Assembly (NCBI GenBank): GCA_013299115.1
Contig: JAAFKA010000006.1
Span: 1-64,000, forward strand
DNA length: 64,000 nt
Source: Cytophagales bacterium
GTDB lineage: Bacteria; Bacteroidota; Bacteroidia; Cytophagales; Thermoflexibacteraceae
Direction: 5' to 3'
Positions 33,526-41,675 of the stretch are shown here, one piece after another. The notes below the pieces were generated by a model, which saw only the letters and a list, made by a program, of their open reading frames with translations, did not search any database and was not told the DNA's origin. The position numbers were made by a program, and so were the translations under genes. How positions within the stretch are numbered: position 1 is the first letter of the stretch; each line of letters begins with the position of its first letter.

Positions 33526-36396
33526 ATGGAAATTCCAAAAACCTACAACCCCGCAACCACCGAAGACAAATGGTATGCGTATTGGCTCGAAAACAAGTTT
33601 TTCGCCTCAAAACCTGACAAAAACAAAGAGGCTTATACCATAGTCATTCCGCCACCAAACGTAACAGGGGTGCTTCACATGGGACACATGCTGAACAACA
33701 CCATACAAGATGTGTTGATACGAAAGGCACGTATGCAAGGCAAAAATGCGTGTTGGGTGCCAGGAACAGACCACGCCAGCATAGCAACGGAGGCAAAAGT
33801 GGTGAAAATGTTGGCAGACAAAGGAATTAAGAAAAAAGACTTGTCCAGAGAGGAGTTTCTGAAATATGCTTTCGAGTGGAAAGATAAATACGGTGGCATT
33901 ATCCTCGAACAACTCAAAAAATTAGGTGCTTCTTGCGACTGGGACAGAACCAAATTTACGATGGACGAGCCTATGTCTGAGCAAGTAATTAAGGTTTTTG
34001 TGGACTTATACCGAAAAGGCTACATATACAGAGGGGTGAGAATGGTAAACTGGGACCCGCAAGGCAAAACTGCATTAGCCGATGACGAGGTTATCCATAG
34101 AGAAACGCAGTCGAAAATGTATTATGTGAAGTATCAAATAAAAAGCCACACAAACCAAGCCCCCCCCGCCCCCAAAGGGGGTGCTGACGATATTGTGTCA
34201 ATTCCCCCTTTGGGGGTTAGGGGGCTGTCGGCTGGGGGGCTTGAGTATATCACCATTGCCACTGTCCGCCCCGAAACTATTATGGGAGATACGGCGGTTT
34301 GTGTGCATCCTGATGACGAAAGATACAAGCATTTAGTTGGTAAAAAGTGCATAGTGCCGATGATAAATCGTGAAATTCCAATCATTGCAGATGAATATAT
34401 CGATAAAGATTTTGGTACAGGTTGCTTAAAAGTTACGCCTGCACACGATATTAACGACTATAATTTAGGCGTAAAACACAATTTGCAAGTTATTGATACC
34501 ATAAATGACGATGGCACAATGTCGGCTGCTGCACAAATTTTTGTAGGCGAAGACAGGTTTGTTGCCCGCAAAAAAGTGGTAAAACTGCTCGATGAATTGG
34601 GTTTGTTGGTAAAAACAGAAGACGTAAAAAATAATGTGGGCTATTCGGAAAGGACAGATGCGGTGGTTGAGCCAAAATTGTCGATGCAATGGTTTGTGGA
34701 GATGAAAAAATTGTGTGAGCCAGCCTTAGAAAATGTAATGAATGACAACATTCAATTATTGCCTCCGAAATTCAAAAATATGTACCGCAGTTGGATGGAA
34801 AATGTGAGGGATTGGTGTGTGTCAAGGCAGCTTTGGTGGGGACAACAAATTCCTGCTTATTATACGCCTGATGGCAAAACGGTGGTGGCGGAAAGCAAAC
34901 AAGAAGCACTAAATATATTGAATAGTGAGGCTCGCAGCTACCAATCTCCACACAAAGAGGACATTTATACTTTTGAGGACTTACGCCAAGATGAAGATGT
35001 TTTGGATACGTGGTTTAGTTCTGCTTTGTGGCCTATTTCGGTTTTTGATGGTTTGTTAGACCCTGATAATGAGGAGATTAACTATTATTACCCTACCAAT
35101 GACTTGATTACTGCACCCGAAATTTTGTTTTTCTGGGTGGCACGTATGATTTTGATGGGTTACGAATACAGAGGCAAACAACCTTTCAAAAACGTATATC
35201 TTACAGGTATTGTAAGAGATAAATTGGGCAGAAAAATGTCTAAATCATTGGGCAATTCGCCTGACCCTATTGAGTTAATGCAACAATATGGGGCTGATGG
35301 TGTGCGTACAGGTATGCTTTTTAGTTCTCCTGCGGGTAATGATTTGCCTTTTGACGAAAAACTTTGCGAACAAGGACGTAATTTTAGCAATAAAGTTTGG
35401 AATGCCTTTCGGTTAATTAAAGGATTAAGCCCCCTAACCCCCGAAGGGGGAACTGACGTAATAACGTCAACTCCCTCCCCTTTGGGGAGGGTTGGGGTGG
35501 GGCTTGTTCCCCCTTCGGGGGTTAGGGGGCTTGTCGGGGAACTTGACCAACCTTTTGAAAACGAGGTAGCTGTTCGTTGGTTTTCTATGTTGCTCGATGA
35601 AAAAATTGAGGAAATTGAGAATTTATATGCACAATATCGTATTTCTGATGTGTTGCAAGCTATTTATAAATTGGTTTGGACAGATTTCTGTTCTTGGTAT
35701 TTGGAATGTATCAAGCCCGAATATGAAAAACCTATTGATAGTTTGACCTACAAACACACCATAGAATTTTTTGAAACTTTGTTGAAATTGATGCACCCAT
35801 TTATGCCATTTATCACCGAAGAAATTTGGCAAAATCTGGCAACTCGCAAACCAAACGACAGCATTTGCATTGCCGAATATCCGAAATTTAACCCAAAAAA
35901 AGGCACTGCTTTGTATTATGGTTTGGCTGCTCCTGCTTTTGAAATCATAGCACAGGTTCGCAGTTTTCGAAACAGCAAAGGACTTTCTCCAAAAGAAACT
36001 TTGCCTTTGTTTATCCGCCACGCACAGGCTATACCTACGCACCACGCACACATAGAGAGTGATTTAGTAACATACTGGGGGGGAATTATCAAAAAATTGG
36101 CAAATGTAGAACTCAAATTGACTGCCGAAAAAGTGGCGGGTGCAAACTCTTTTCTGGTTGATTTATACGAATGTTATGTAATTTTGCCTCAAAAATTAGA
36201 CATTGCAGCCGAAAAATTGCGTTTAGAAACTGATTTGGCTTATCAACGTGGTTTTTTGGAAAGTGTGATGAAAAAAGTTGGCAACGAAAAATTTATGGCA
36301 AATGCAAAACCCGAAGTTCGTGATAGTGAATTGAAGAAAAAAGCTGATGCGGAGAGTAAGATTAAGGCGTTGGAGGAGGCGTTGGCGGGATTGTAA
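33526..36396 (+). CDS. valS: valyl-tRNA synthetase
   Basis: Charges tRNA-Val. The class I HIGH motif is GVLHMGHMLN (His51-His54), followed by VPGTDHASIATEAKV. The editing domain contains TIATVRPETIMGDTAV, KMSKS is at Lys570-Ser574, and the C-terminal coiled coil ends ELKKKADAESKIKALEEALA. The chain is 956 residues, about 75 longer than usual for Bacteroidota, and the excess is two GC-rich palindromic inserts near residues 211-234 (editing domain) and 634-670 (after the catalytic core). The start at 33526 is the conserved N-terminus MEIPKTYNPA. Upstream there is no stop, so it is fused in frame to RloB. The frame is intact, and the enzyme is expected to work because the inserts fall in loops. 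Confidence 0.95.
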   Translation: MEIPKTYNPATTEDKWYAYWLENKFFASKPDKNKEAYTIVIPPPNVTGVLHMGHMLNNTIQDVLIRKARMQGKNACWVPGTDHASIATEAKVVKMLADKGIKKKDLSREEFLKYAFEWKDKYGGIILEQLKKLGASCDWDRTKFTMDEPMSEQVIKVFVDLYRKGYIYRGVRMVNWDPQGKTALADDEVIHRETQSKMYYVKYQIKSHTNQAPPAPKGGADDIVSIPPLGVRGLSAGGLEYITIATVRPETIMGDTAVCVHPDDERYKHLVGKKCIVPMINREIPIIADEYIDKDFGTGCLKVTPAHDINDYNLGVKHNLQVIDTINDDGTMSAAAQIFVGEDRFVARKKVVKLLDELGLLVKTEDVKNNVGYSERTDAVVEPKLSMQWFVEMKKLCEPALENVMNDNIQLLPPKFKNMYRSWMENVRDWCVSRQLWWGQQIPAYYTPDGKTVVAESKQEALNILNSEARSYQSPHKEDIYTFEDLRQDEDVLDTWFSSALWPISVFDGLLDPDNEEINYYYPTNDLITAPEILFFWVARMILMGYEYRGKQPFKNVYLTGIVRDKLGRKMSKSLGNSPDPIELMQQYGADGVRTGMLFSSPAGNDLPFDEKLCEQGRNFSNKVWNAFRLIKGLSPLTPEGGTDVITSTPSPLGRVGVGLVPPSGVRGLVGELDQPFENEVAVRWFSMLLDEKIEEIENLYAQYRISDVLQAIYKLVWTDFCSWYLECIKPEYEKPIDSLTYKHTIEFFETLLKLMHPFMPFITEEIWQNLATRKPNDSICIAEYPKFNPKKGTALYYGLAAPAFEIIAQVRSFRNSKGLSPKETLPLFIRHAQAIPTHHAHIESDLVTYWGGIIKKLANVELKLTAEKVAGANSFLVDLYECYVILPQKLDIAAEKLRLETDLAYQRGFLESVMKKVGNEKFMANAKPEVRDSELKKKADAESKIKALEEALAGL
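34158..34226. repeat. GC-rich palindromic element (family A) in the ValRS editing domain
   Basis: The arm AGCCCCCCCCGCCCCCAAAG and its partner CCCCCTTTGGGGGTTAGGGGG flank a TGACGATATTGTGTCA centre. It is translated in frame as APPAPKGGADDIVSIPPLG and sits just before the editing-site strand TIATVRPET. Confidence 0.85.
35428..35531. repeat. compound GC-rich palindromic element (family A) in valS
   Basis: The arm AGCCCCCTAACCCCCGAAGG is followed by a TGACGTAATAACGTCA centre, then a second hairpin (CCTCCCCTTTGGGGAGG) and a closing arm CCCCCTTCGGGGGTTAGGGG. It is translated in frame as SPLTPEGGTDVITSTPSPLG and onward. It looks like one element nested in or beside another. Confidence 0.85.
36325..36396 (+). 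repeat. valS 3' end, functional copy (repeat unit 1)
   Basis: The last 72 bp of valS, ending TAA. They are repeated at 38265-38336 with eight differences, all synonymous or TAA/TAG. The match continues through the following hairpin and the CATAAAAAATTAAAACA sequence to about 36460. Confidence 0.92.
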
Positions 36397-36404
36397 AAGT
36401 TTCC

Positions 36405-36437
36405 AAACCTATAAGGTTTTTAAAACCTTATAGGTTT
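36405..36437. terminator. valS terminator / family B palindrome
   Basis: AAACCTATAAGG-TTTTTAAAA-CCTTATAGGTTT forms a long stem right after the valS stop. It can act as a terminator, but it is also a member of the palindrome family that is scattered elsewhere and inside the restriction gene. Confidence 0.65.
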
Positions 36438-36461
36438 CTTACATCATAAAAAATTAAAACA

Positions 36462-37691
36462 ATGATAAAAGAACTACATCTTAAAAATTGGAAAAGTTTT
36501 GGAGATACCATTTTGTATATAGAACCTGTAACGGTGCTTATGGGACTGAATGCAAGTGGAAAATCTAATGCTATTGATGCCTTGTTGTTTTTGCAACGGA
36601 TTGTTAAAAAAGACTTTTCTGATATTTTTATCAATGAAGAAGGCAAAGATATAATTAGAGGAGGTTATGAAGAGGCTACAAAATATAAAGAAAAAAACTT
36701 TACTATTGGGGTTTTGTTTGGAAAAGAAAATGGAGATTTATATTATGAAATTACTTGCGTAATAAATATTACAAATAGGAATTGTACAATTTTAAACGAA
36801 AAAATTACAGAAATAACGAATGAAAATACTATTATTTTATTAGAACGAGGTTTTGATTTGAAAAGTGATTTTATTAAATATGGTAAACCTATTGATTTAT
36901 CAGATAAGCAAGCCTTTCATATTGTGCCGATACCTAAACATAGCTCAATACTTAATCATCTTATTAGCTATAAGGGATTATCTGAATATGATGCAGGTGG
37001 CAAAAAAGCCATAGTATTAGCCGAAGCCTTAGAAACTATTTTTATTCTTGATGTGCAGCCCAACAGTGCAAGAGATTACTCAAAAATTACAGATAGATTA
37101 CAAGGCAATGGTAGTAATGTAGCAGGTTTTATAGCTGGCTTACCCAAAAAAAAACAGAAAGGAGTATTAGTAAAAATATTAGAATATGCTAAGCAATTAC
37201 CCGAAAAAGAATTTACCAAAATTTTTGTCAAAAAAGTAGGTATATTAAAAAGTGATGTTATGCTATATTGCGAAGAAAGTTTTTTTGAAGAAAAACGAAT
37301 TGCCGATGCCCGAACTTTATCCGAAGGAACTTTGCGTTTTATCATTATTTTAACTGCCATTTTAACAAGACCTGCTAATAGTTTATTAGTTATTGAGGAA
37401 ATAGATAACGGTATTCACCCATCACGTGCAAGTTTGTTATTAGAAATTTTGTTGAAAGAAAGCACAGAAAAAAATATAGATATTTTGGTAACAACACATA
37501 ACGAAGCCTTTTTGAATGTACTTACTCCTCATTTATTGGCTTTTGTGATGTATGTTCACAGAGATAAAGCAGGAAATAGTATCATTACGCCTGTTGATGA
37601 AATAGAGGAATTGCCGCGTTTATTGGCACAAGGAAACTTGGGAGATGTGGTAGCTAATAAAAAATTACATCACTTTTTAAACGGAGAATAG
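36462..37691 (+). CDS. AAA ATPase (OLD-like, AAA_21) of a two-gene module
   Basis: A 409-residue ATPase, first gene of a pair inserted after valS. It starts MIKELHLKNWKSFGDTILYI. Walker A is LMGLNASGKSNAIDALLFLQ (residues about 27-46), the signature is LSEGTLRFIIIL, Walker B is SLLVIEEIDNGIHPSR, and a switch His follows (TTHNEAF). It is followed by a PIN-like gene after a 2-bp gap. The ATG lies immediately after the repeated valS 3' sequence. It is related to the ATPases of many two-gene defence modules, but it is not clearly Gabija, PARIS or AbiL. Confidence 0.8.
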   Translation: MIKELHLKNWKSFGDTILYIEPVTVLMGLNASGKSNAIDALLFLQRIVKKDFSDIFINEEGKDIIRGGYEEATKYKEKNFTIGVLFGKENGDLYYEITCVINITNRNCTILNEKITEITNENTIILLERGFDLKSDFIKYGKPIDLSDKQAFHIVPIPKHSSILNHLISYKGLSEYDAGGKKAIVLAEALETIFILDVQPNSARDYSKITDRLQGNGSNVAGFIAGLPKKKQKGVLVKILEYAKQLPEKEFTKIFVKKVGILKSDVMLYCEESFFEEKRIADARTLSEGTLRFIIILTAILTRPANSLLVIEEIDNGIHPSRASLLLEILLKESTEKNIDILVTTHNEAFLNVLTPHLLAFVMYVHRDKAGNSIITPVDEIEELPRLLAQGNLGDVVANKKLHHFLNGE

Positions 37692-37693
37692 CT

Positions 37694-38269
37694 ATGGAAA
37701 AGATGGGGAAAAAGAAACTTTTGATTATAGACACTTCCGTTTATTGTGTATGGTTAGGTGTATTTGATAAATGTGATGGTTATGACGAAAATGGTAAAGA
37801 ATTAACAGCTGACTATGTCAAAAAAAGACTAATTGACTACGAACAAGATGGCTATCAATTTGTATTGCCAATGGCGGTTGTTATAGAAACAGGAAATCAT
37901 ATTGCACAAAAAGTAGAAAGGGAAGATTTGAGAAAGATAATTGCAAAAAAATTTGTGGAACATATCAATGACAGTTTAAATGTAAAAAGTCCTTGGTTTA
38001 CTTTTAATAAAGACTTATTTGAAAATGATAAAATGCAAGAAATGCTTGCTATCTGGGAAAATAAAATAGGGCAAAAGCAAGAAAATAGCAAAGGTACTTC
38101 ATTAGGAGATGTTGCTATTTCACAAGTTAAAAATTATTATAAAGAACAAAAGTTTGAAGTTGAAATATTTACTGGCGATATAGGTTTGAGATATTTTGAA
38201 TACAAACCTATAAAAATTGAAACTGAAAAAGAGTTGCCAATAATTAAATCACGAAAAAATAGTAAGTGA
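37694..38269 (+). CDS. PIN-like nuclease, partner of the AAA ATPase
   Basis: A 191-residue protein with PIN-domain-like acidic residues in order: LLIIDTSVYCVWLGV (first Asp), LPMAVVIETGNHI (Glu), KGTSLGDVAISQVKN (Asp) and EIFTGDIGLRYF (last Asp). PIN domains are metal-dependent RNases, common as toxins. Its TGA stop (38267-38269) lies inside the copied valS 3' end, so the module ends exactly at the duplication. Assignment is by motif order. Confidence 0.65.
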   Translation: MEKMGKKKLLIIDTSVYCVWLGVFDKCDGYDENGKELTADYVKKRLIDYEQDGYQFVLPMAVVIETGNHIAQKVEREDLRKIIAKKFVEHINDSLNVKSPWFTFNKDLFENDKMQEMLAIWENKIGQKQENSKGTSLGDVAISQVKNYYKEQKFEVEIFTGDIGLRYFEYKPIKIETEKELPIIKSRKNSK

Positions 38270-38336
38270 ATTAAAGAAAAAAGCAGATGCAGAAAGTAAA
38301 ATTAAGGCGTTGGAGGAGGCATTGGCGGGGTTGTAG
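38265..38336 (+). pseudogene. duplicated valS 3' end (copy 2)
   Basis: A second copy of the last 72 bp of valS, encoding the same peptide ELKKKADAESKIKALEEALA-GL. The eight base differences from 36325-36396 are all at synonymous third positions or in the stop (TAG here). It is followed by its own family B hairpin. It cannot be translated as valS because nothing precedes it. Confidence 0.92.
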
Positions 38337-38343
38337 AATTGCT

Positions 38344-38378
38344 AAACCTTACAAGGTTTTTAAAACCTTGTAAGGTTT
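38344..38378. repeat. family B palindrome after the second valS 3' copy
   Basis: AAACCTTACAAGG-TTTTTAAAA-CCTTGTAAGGTTT followed by T and then CATAAAAAAATTAAAACA, the same order of elements as after the true valS stop. Confidence 0.85.
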
Positions 38379-38408
38379 TTTGATGTGCCATAAAAAAATT
38401 AAAACATA

Positions 38409-38444
38409 AAGTAAGATGAAGGCGTTGTTAGTAGGATTGTAAAA
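38409..38444 (+). pseudogene. degenerate third copy of the valS 3' end
   Basis: AAGTAAGATGAAGGCGTTG...GGATTGTAAAAG matches the end of valS (AGTAAGATTAAGGCGTTG...GGATTGTAAAAG) with the middle of the block deleted. It is nearer to copy 1 than to copy 2 in its last codons. It is too short for certainty. Confidence 0.55.
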
Positions 38445-38468
38445 GAGGCTGTCTGAAAAGATAGCCTC
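38445..38468 (-). terminator. terminator of the small lipoprotein gene
   Basis: GAGGCTGTC pairs with GATAGCCTC around a short loop. On the minus strand it is followed by T-rich sequence (CTTTTACAATCC), which places it just downstream of the lipoprotein gene. Confidence 0.55.
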
Positions 38469-38469
38469 A

Positions 38470-38790
38470 TCAGTTTCTTTTGCCTTGTGAGGGGTCACGT
38501 CGTTTTTCTCTTTTTAGTCCTTCTCCGTATTTGGGGTCTTTACCAAAATAAAAACATCTTTTCAGAAACCACGACCTTTTGCCTTTCATTTCTGCTCCCT
38601 CGTGCATGTGCATCATTCGTACATGACAAGATTTCATTTTACATCTTTTTGGTTTTTTCTTTTTTTTATTTTGTTCTTCGCTAGCTTGTGCCTCCCCTTT
38701 ACTTGCTCCACAGCCTGAAAAAGTACATACAGCTAATAGCAAATAACCTCCAAATAGAAGACGGAATAAAAAGTAGATTACATTTCTCAT
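38470..38790 (-). CDS. small basic lipoprotein
   Basis: A 106-residue protein. It has a lipoprotein signal with lipobox FSGC in LLLAVCTFSGCGASKG. The mature part is strongly basic (KKKKKPKRCKMKSCHVRMMH) with a Cys/His/Met-rich stretch CKMKSCHVRMMHMHEG and a C-terminal ending GLKREKRRDPSQGK. The Cys/Met/His pattern might bind metal, which is inference. The ATG at 38790 is chosen over 38844 because it starts the signal peptide. Confidence 0.65.
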   Translation of the reverse strand: MRNVIYFLFRLLFGGYLLLAVCTFSGCGASKGEAQASEEQNKKKKKPKRCKMKSCHVRMMHMHEGAEMKGKRSWFLKRCFYFGKDPKYGEGLKREKRRDPSQGKRN

Positions 38791-38893
38791 AAAAATTTGA
38801 TGGAAAAACAAAGCAAAAATACTTATTATTTTGGTGGCTTGCAAATTCTACGAAAAAAAACAAGGAATTAAAAAAAAATAGTAACTTGCTGGC

Positions 38894-39976
38894 ATGAAGT
38901 CCGATATTTTTACTATTGATATTCACACGCATATCATTCCTGAAAAATACCCCGATTTGCGGGAGAGGTATGGCTATGGTGGTTTTGTCCGCCTTGAACA
39001 TCATGCCCCTTGCAAGGCACGAATGATGGTGGATAACAAATTTTTTAGGGAAATTCAAGACAACTGCTGGAGTCCAGAGGCACGTATTCACGAATGTAAT
39101 GCTCATTGTGTTCACGTACAGGTGCTTTCTACCATTCCTGTCATGTTTAGCTATTGGGCAAAACCTCTCGATGCCTTGGATTTGTCTAAAATTCTCAATG
39201 ACCATATTGCGGGTATTGTGGCAGATTATCCCGATAGATTTGTCGGTTTAGGTACTTTGCCTATGCAAGCCCCCGATTTGGCTATCAAAGAATTGGAAAG
39301 GTGTGTAAAGGAGTTGGGGCTGGCGGGTGTGCAAATTGGCTCTCATGTGAATGATTGGAACTTAGATGCACCTGAATTGTACCCTATTTTTGAGGCTGCA
39401 CAAGATTTGGGGGCGGCTATTTTTGTCCACCCTTGGGAGATGATGGGGCAGAACAAGATGCCAAAATATTGGTTGCCTTGGTTAGTGGGTATGCCCGCCG
39501 AAACTTGTTTGGCAGTTTGCAGCATGATTTTTAGCGGAATATTCGAAAAATTGCCTAACTTGCGTGTGGCTTTTGCTCATGGTGGCGGCTCTTTTCCTTA
39601 TACCATTGGCAGGATAGAGCAAGGCTTTAAAGTTCGTCCAGACTTGTGTGCCATAGACAATAATGTAAATCCTCGCAATTATTTGGGCAAGTTTTATGTA
39701 GATTCGTTGGTACACGACCTCGCCGCCTTAGATTATTTGGTAAAAGTTTTGGGAGCAGACAAAATAGCCATGGGAACAGATTATCCTTTTCCTTTGGGTG
39801 AACTCATACCAGGGGAGTTGATACACGAAGCTCCTTACTCTGACGAAGTAAAAGAAATGATGCTCAGTGGCAACGCCCTGAAATGGTTGGGAATGGACAA
39901 AAGCCGTTTTGCTTTCAGGCAAAACTGGGATACAGGTATTAATAAAAGAAACAAAGAGTTGGATAGGGAGTTATAA
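38894..39976 (+). CDS. ACMSD-family amidohydrolase (2-amino-3-carboxymuconate-semialdehyde decarboxylase)
   Basis: A 360-residue zinc amidohydrolase fold. The N-terminal [13 protein letters not shown] (His11, His13), a His in FVHPWEMMG, a His in [11 protein letters not shown] and an Asp in [11 protein letters not shown] are the metal and catalytic ligands of ACMSD. It would decarboxylate 2-amino-3-carboxymuconate 6-semialdehyde in the kynurenine pathway. Kynurenine-pathway partners are not adjacent. It could be a related decarboxylase, but the motif spacing fits ACMSD well. Confidence 0.88.
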   Translation: MKSDIFTIDIHTHIIPEKYPDLRERYGYGGFVRLEHHAPCKARMMVDNKFFREIQDNCWSPEARIHECNAHCVHVQVLSTIPVMFSYWAKPLDALDLSKILNDHIAGIVADYPDRFVGLGTLPMQAPDLAIKELERCVKELGLAGVQIGSHVNDWNLDAPELYPIFEAAQDLGAAIFVHPWEMMGQNKMPKYWLPWLVGMPAETCLAVCSMIFSGIFEKLPNLRVAFAHGGGSFPYTIGRIEQGFKVRPDLCAIDNNVNPRNYLGKFYVDSLVHDLAALDYLVKVLGADKIAMGTDYPFPLGELIPGELIHEAPYSDEVKEMMLSGNALKWLGMDKSRFAFRQNWDTGINKRNKELDREL

Positions 39977-40342
39977 AAAGATATTGCAAAGATGACATCT
40001 TTCAAAAAAATGTCATTTGTATAGAATCTTTTATCCAAGTGTTTTGGGATTCTCAAATCCCAAAGTATTGTGGTTTTGATAACAGTAACAACTGCCAACT
40101 GCAAACACAAAAATAATAATAACGTGCTGGGGTTGTTTAGACTTGTGTCTTAAAATGTTATATAGGATTTGTCCGACACCTTTGAGGTGTCGGACAAGTA
40201 AGCAACAGATAATAACAATTTAAGGCACGACCCTATACACCTCAACAAACTTTCGGTTGTAGCAACCGAAAGCACTTTATAAATTTTGATTTTCATTCAT
40301 AAAAACGGACTAAAGTCCGTTCTACAGATAATAACAAAATCC
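39977..40342. other. spacer with a cluster of palindromes
   Basis: A 366-bp spacer. It has a hairpin AAAGATGACATCTTTC...ATGTCATTT (39982-40020), a palindrome TTGTCCGACACCT-...-AGGTGTCGGACAA (40169-40197), CTTTCGGTTG-TAG-CAACCGAAAG (40250-40272) and AACGGACT-AA-AGTCCGTT (40304-40321). The 14-mer ACAGATAATAACAA occurs twice, 120 bp apart. No gene was seen. Confidence 0.7.
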
Positions 40343-41581
40343 ATGATAAACTATCAACATTTTTCGTTAGACAATGGTTTGAAGGTCTATGTGCATCAAG
40401 ACCAGACTACGCCTGTGGCTGTATTTAACTTGCTATACAATGTAGGGTCGAGAGATGAGCAAGAAGACAAAACAGGTTTTGCCCACCTTTTTGAGCATTT
40501 AATGTTTGGGGGGTCGCAAAATGTAGAGCATTACGACCAGCACGTGCAGCAAGCAGGTGGAGAAAATAATGCGTTTACTTCACAAGACATTACAAACTAT
40601 TACCTGACATTGCCTTCCAAAAACATAGAAACAGCTTTTTGGCTTGAATCTGACCGAATGTTAGGGCTGTCGTTCAATCCCGAAGTATTGGAGGTGCAGC
40701 GAAAAGTGGTCATAGAGGAATTTAAGCAACGCTACCTCAACCAACCTTATGGTGATGTCTGGTTGAAACTGAATCCGTTGGCTTTTCAGGTTCACCCTTA
40801 TCGGTGGAGTACGATAGGCAAAGAAATTTCGCACATAGAAAATGCAACGATGGAAGACGTGAAGTCGTTTTTCTATAAATTTTATGTACCAAACAATGCA
40901 ATTTTGGTGGTGGCAGGAGATGTTACAGTGGAGCAAGTAAAAAAATTGTCAAAAAAATGGTTTGGTTCTATTCCCAAAGGCGAAGTGCCATCGAGAAATT
41001 TGCCACGTGAGCCTCGCCAAACCGAAGGACGTCTGCTGGAAATAGAGGCAAATGTGCCTGCCGATGCCTTGTATAAAGCCTATCACGTCTGCAACCGAAC
41101 TTCTTACCAATATGCACCAACAGATTTGTTGAGTGATTTGTTGGGTAGAGGCAAGTCGTCAAGATTGTACCAAGAGTTGGTGCAAAACAAAAAAATGTTC
41201 ACTTCATTGAGTGCCTACGTAACAGGCTCGGCAGATGACGGCTTGCTGGTTATTTCGGGCAAAACCTCAACAGGTGTGGCTTTGGAGAAGGCAGACCAAG
41301 CCGTAAACGAAATTGTTGCTACGTTTAGAGAAAACAAACCCAAAGAAACGGACTTGCAAAAGGTTAAGAATCAGGCAGAAAGCACCATTATTTTCTCCGA
41401 AACCGAATTGCTAAACCGTGCTATGGGCTTGGCTTATGCTGCCTTTTTGGGCGATGCCAATCTTGCAAACACCGAACAAGAAAAAATACAAGCTGTAACA
41501 GCTTCCCAAATTCAAACCATAGCTTACGAAGTTTTGAAACCTCAAAATTGCTCGACTTTGTACTATAAAGCAAAAAAATAA
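40343..41581 (+). CDS. M16-family zinc peptidase
   Basis: A 412-residue peptidase. The inverted zinc motif FAHLFEHLMFGGS (His48, Glu51, His52; HxxEH) with a downstream Glu in the EVQRKVVIEEFKQRY region is diagnostic of M16. VGSRDEQEDKTG and the KPKETDLQKVKNQ repeat-side region are typical. It looks like one half of the usual two-domain pair; such proteins work as homodimers or with a partner. The ATG at 40343 is chosen because the longer frame starts inside the palindromes. It is probably cytoplasmic, with no signal peptide seen. Confidence 0.9.
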   Translation: MINYQHFSLDNGLKVYVHQDQTTPVAVFNLLYNVGSRDEQEDKTGFAHLFEHLMFGGSQNVEHYDQHVQQAGGENNAFTSQDITNYYLTLPSKNIETAFWLESDRMLGLSFNPEVLEVQRKVVIEEFKQRYLNQPYGDVWLKLNPLAFQVHPYRWSTIGKEISHIENATMEDVKSFFYKFYVPNNAILVVAGDVTVEQVKKLSKKWFGSIPKGEVPSRNLPREPRQTEGRLLEIEANVPADALYKAYHVCNRTSYQYAPTDLLSDLLGRGKSSRLYQELVQNKKMFTSLSAYVTGSADDGLLVISGKTSTGVALEKADQAVNEIVATFRENKPKETDLQKVKNQAESTIIFSETELLNRAMGLAYAAFLGDANLANTEQEKIQAVTASQIQTIAYEVLKPQNCSTLYYKAKK

Positions 41582-41594
41582 TGAAATAAGTCCA

Positions 41595-41657
41595 CAAGTC
41601 CACAAGTCTTTGATAAATCAAAGACTACTACGTTTTCACAAAAATTTTCGAACAACC
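41595..41657. repeat. partial copy of the GTTGTCNGA..AATTTTTGTGGAA repeat
   Basis: AGTCTTTGATAAATCAAAGACT is an inner palindrome like those at 15615 and 63450. It is followed by CACAAAAATTTTCGAACAAC, a degraded right terminus. It lies between the convergent M16 and photolyase genes. Confidence 0.55.
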
Positions 41658-41675
41658 AAAAATAATAATACTAAA

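Noticed and set aside
36405-36437. Insertion sequence end
   Set aside because: The palindrome has no transposase and no target duplication; it is a repeat and probable terminator.
38409-38444. Start of a new small gene (ATGAAGGCG...)
   Set aside because: The sequence matches the end of valS and stops after a few codons, so it is better explained as a remnant.
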